Source: Sinobacterium norvegicum
Lineage (GTDB): Bacteria; Pseudomonadota; Gammaproteobacteria; Pseudomonadales; Sinobacteriaceae
Assembly (NCBI RefSeq): GCF_923077115.1
Contig: NZ_CAKLPX010000001.1
Span: 1,178,001 to 1,242,000, forward strand
Length of the DNA stretch: 64,000 bases
Reading direction: 5' to 3'
Positions 62,763 through 64,000 of the stretch are shown one piece after another; position 1 is the first letter of the stretch; every line of letters starts with the position of its first letter. The notes under the pieces were generated by a model. That model was given only the letters and a program-made list of their open reading frames with translations. It made no database searches and was not told where the DNA came from. The translations under genes and the position numbers were made by a program.

Positions 62763-63158
62763 AATAGTTAATCTCCGATAAATTATTTATGACTAATAAT
62801 TGGCATGGGATTAATTTATATATTTTTAGTAAGCATTAGTAGAACAAAATTCAATTATTAATTAGTCGAAAATCGACTAACAACAGCTCGCTCTATAGGT
62901 CAATTTCCCAACAGTACGAGATTCTTATTACCTTATCTAGATCTCGATATTACGCGTTACGGAATCACAAATGTCTAATCGTATTTTACGACCAGAATGC
63001 AAGGCTTAACTCTTCAACATATTTTTCTGGGTTAATCCGGATTTGACTCTAATGAGCAAAGGATCATCTAGAGAGTTCCTAAGATTTTATAATATATAGC
63101 TAATGACCGAATAAATTAGCGCTAAACTATCCGCTATTTTGCTTTTATATTTTTTTTT
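62763..63158. other. A+T-rich upstream region of DUF1254 copy 1
   Basis: About 400 bases, very A+T-rich, no open reading frame with coding character. It must contain the promoter of copy 1, but no clear box or operator could be assigned. Confidence 0.4.
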
Positions 63159-63305
63159 GGCTAGGTTGTTCATATTAGAATGCGTCATGAACCGGGCTTA
63201 ACGCGAATAATCCTTCGCGTCCTTTAACGCCTAGTGTGCTCTGATTAACATCGTTTACTTCTAGGAAGTTAGCATGAGCGAACGAAGCATCGTTATTTTC
63301 AATGT
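63159..63305 (-). pseudogene. Remnant of a second 3-hydroxyacyl-CoA dehydrogenase gene
   Basis: These about 147 bases recall 60293-60500: both have TTTTGGCTAGGTTG, then CTTAACGCG, then TTCTAGGAAGTTA-CG-GAGCGA and GCATCGT. In the intact gene the latter codes for the C-terminal part; here only that end and downstream flank survive, with gaps and shifts. Confidence 0.7.
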
Positions 63306-63367
63306 AATAAGTCGACAACTATAGGTCGACTTATTCATTTATACATTAACGATTAGTATACTCGCTA

Positions 63368-64000
63368 TTATTTTGCCTTACGAATAGCAGGTGGAATCCA
63401 TTCGCTGAGTAGTATCGATTGCTTTGGTTCATAAAGACGCATCGTTACACCAACAACCCCATCTTTAGGAGCGGGTAGCCAGTTAGATACTTTATCTTTG
63501 GCTGGGCGTTCGTGCTGCAAGTAAAGAGTTAGAGATCCATCATCATTGAATTTTAGCTCATTGCGATCACCGATAGCATATCGATCAAGTTCATTTTCTA
63601 CTGCAAAACCAAGTTCGTCGTACATGGTCACCGACCAGAAAGCACCGACAGGGGGCATTTCATTTGCTTCAAAGTGAAGTTCGTAATCTTGCTCACCTAC
63701 CATCACATCGCCATCAGCATCAGAAATCGCAATCGGATAGACCGCATCTTCAGGATGGTTAGCACCAAGACCAATTAGAGCAATGGTGGCACGCTGAATG
63801 TAGTGGTTTCCGTAAACACCCATGTTATCAGTTGGGATGAGCCAGCCATTTTTAGGTGTTTCAATTTTAGGAATGAACGACTTAATATCCTGCATTCCCT
63901 TTGCTGCACCCTGCTCAAGCGCTTGAAGTTCAGCTTTTGAAAGCTTGCTTAGATCCCAGCCCGTGTCAGCAGAGAAACCAATTCGTTCCATGCGCATCAA
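63368..64000 (-). CDS. DUF1254/DUF1214 protein, copy 2, truncated by the window edge
   Basis: 210 residues of the C-terminal part are visible; the rest lies beyond the window. MRMERIGFSADTGWDL, GVYGNHYI, ANHPEDAVYPIA, GAFWSVTMYDELGFAVENELDR, DGSLTLYLQHERP and NWLPAPKDG match copy 1 with scattered changes. A tandem paralogue of copy 1. Confidence 0.88.
   Translation of the reverse strand: MMRMERIGFSADTGWDLSKLSKAELQALEQGAAKGMQDIKSFIPKIETPKNGWLIPTDNMGVYGNHYIQRATIALIGLGANHPEDAVYPIAISDADGDVMVGEQDYELHFEANEMPPVGAFWSVTMYDELGFAVENELDRYAIGDRNELKFNDDGSLTLYLQHERPAKDKVSNWLPAPKDGVVGVTMRLYEPKQSILLSEWIPPAIRKAK

Noticed and set aside
1-64000. tRNA or rRNA genes
   Set aside because: No cloverleaf with a convincing T-loop and CCA-end, and no rRNA-like stretch, was noticed on reading; a tRNA scan would settle it.

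Overview
The window is chromosomal DNA of a Gram-negative gammaproteobacterium, probably marine. Evidence: OxyR with ahpC/ahpF, an AqpZ-type aquaporin, valine-pyruvate aminotransferase AvtA, a second Vibrio/Shewanella-type EF-G, VF530 and DCC family proteins, Sec-type lipoproteins and typical intrinsic terminators. I cannot fix the genus. No rRNA, tRNA, CRISPR array or intact transposase was seen.

Layout. 1-13.9 kb is mostly core: truncated EamA permease, SpoU-type RNA methyltransferase, PEP carboxylase, then an oxidative-stress block (oxyR, ahpC, GNAT, ArsR-type regulator, VF530 protein, ahpF). Both ahp genes are preceded by 37-bp OxyR-like boxes. EF-G2, DAHP synthase and a Rieske oxygenase follow. 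14.4-19.9 kb is a signalling island: a LuxR-type autoinducer receptor with no luxI nearby faces a three-gene operon (response regulator, PhcB-like SAM methyltransferase, membrane kinase-receiver-kinase protein). A lux-box-like palindrome lies between them. The operon looks like a compact form of the Ralstonia phcBSRQ (3-hydroxy fatty acid methyl ester) quorum-sensing locus, with the two kinases fused. 19.9-26.7 kb is a six-gene catabolic operon (3-hydroxyisobutyrate dehydrogenase-like, ALDH, two SDRs, CMD-like, cytochrome P450) divergent from an unusual tandem MarR-MarR regulator.

26.8-44.6 kb is mixed metabolism: agmatinase divergent from a PuuC-like aldehyde dehydrogenase, avtA, CobO, an Hsp20 gene with a sigma32-like promoter and a ROSE-like RNA thermometer, a two-component system with a PDZ-like sensor, aquaporin, a luciferase-like oxidoreductase, an NhaC-type antiporter and purEK. 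44.6-47.9 kb is accessory: lipoproteins, REP-like hairpin repeats, a 57-bp tandem repeat, and a candidate pore-forming toxin/immunity pair bracketed by two repeat copies. 47.9-58.6 kb returns to housekeeping: photolyase, SGNH hydrolase, GST, DsbA-family protein, MetY and a PafA-like phosphatase.

58.6-64 kb is a second accessory region. It begins with an inverted copy of the REP-like repeat, a second copy of an 83-bp element, and a decayed integron integrase. It continues with more A+T-rich DNA carrying a LysR regulator, a 3-hydroxyacyl-CoA dehydrogenase and two DUF1254 proteins. A small remnant of a second dehydrogenase gene between the two DUF1254 genes shows that the two-gene unit was once tandemly duplicated.
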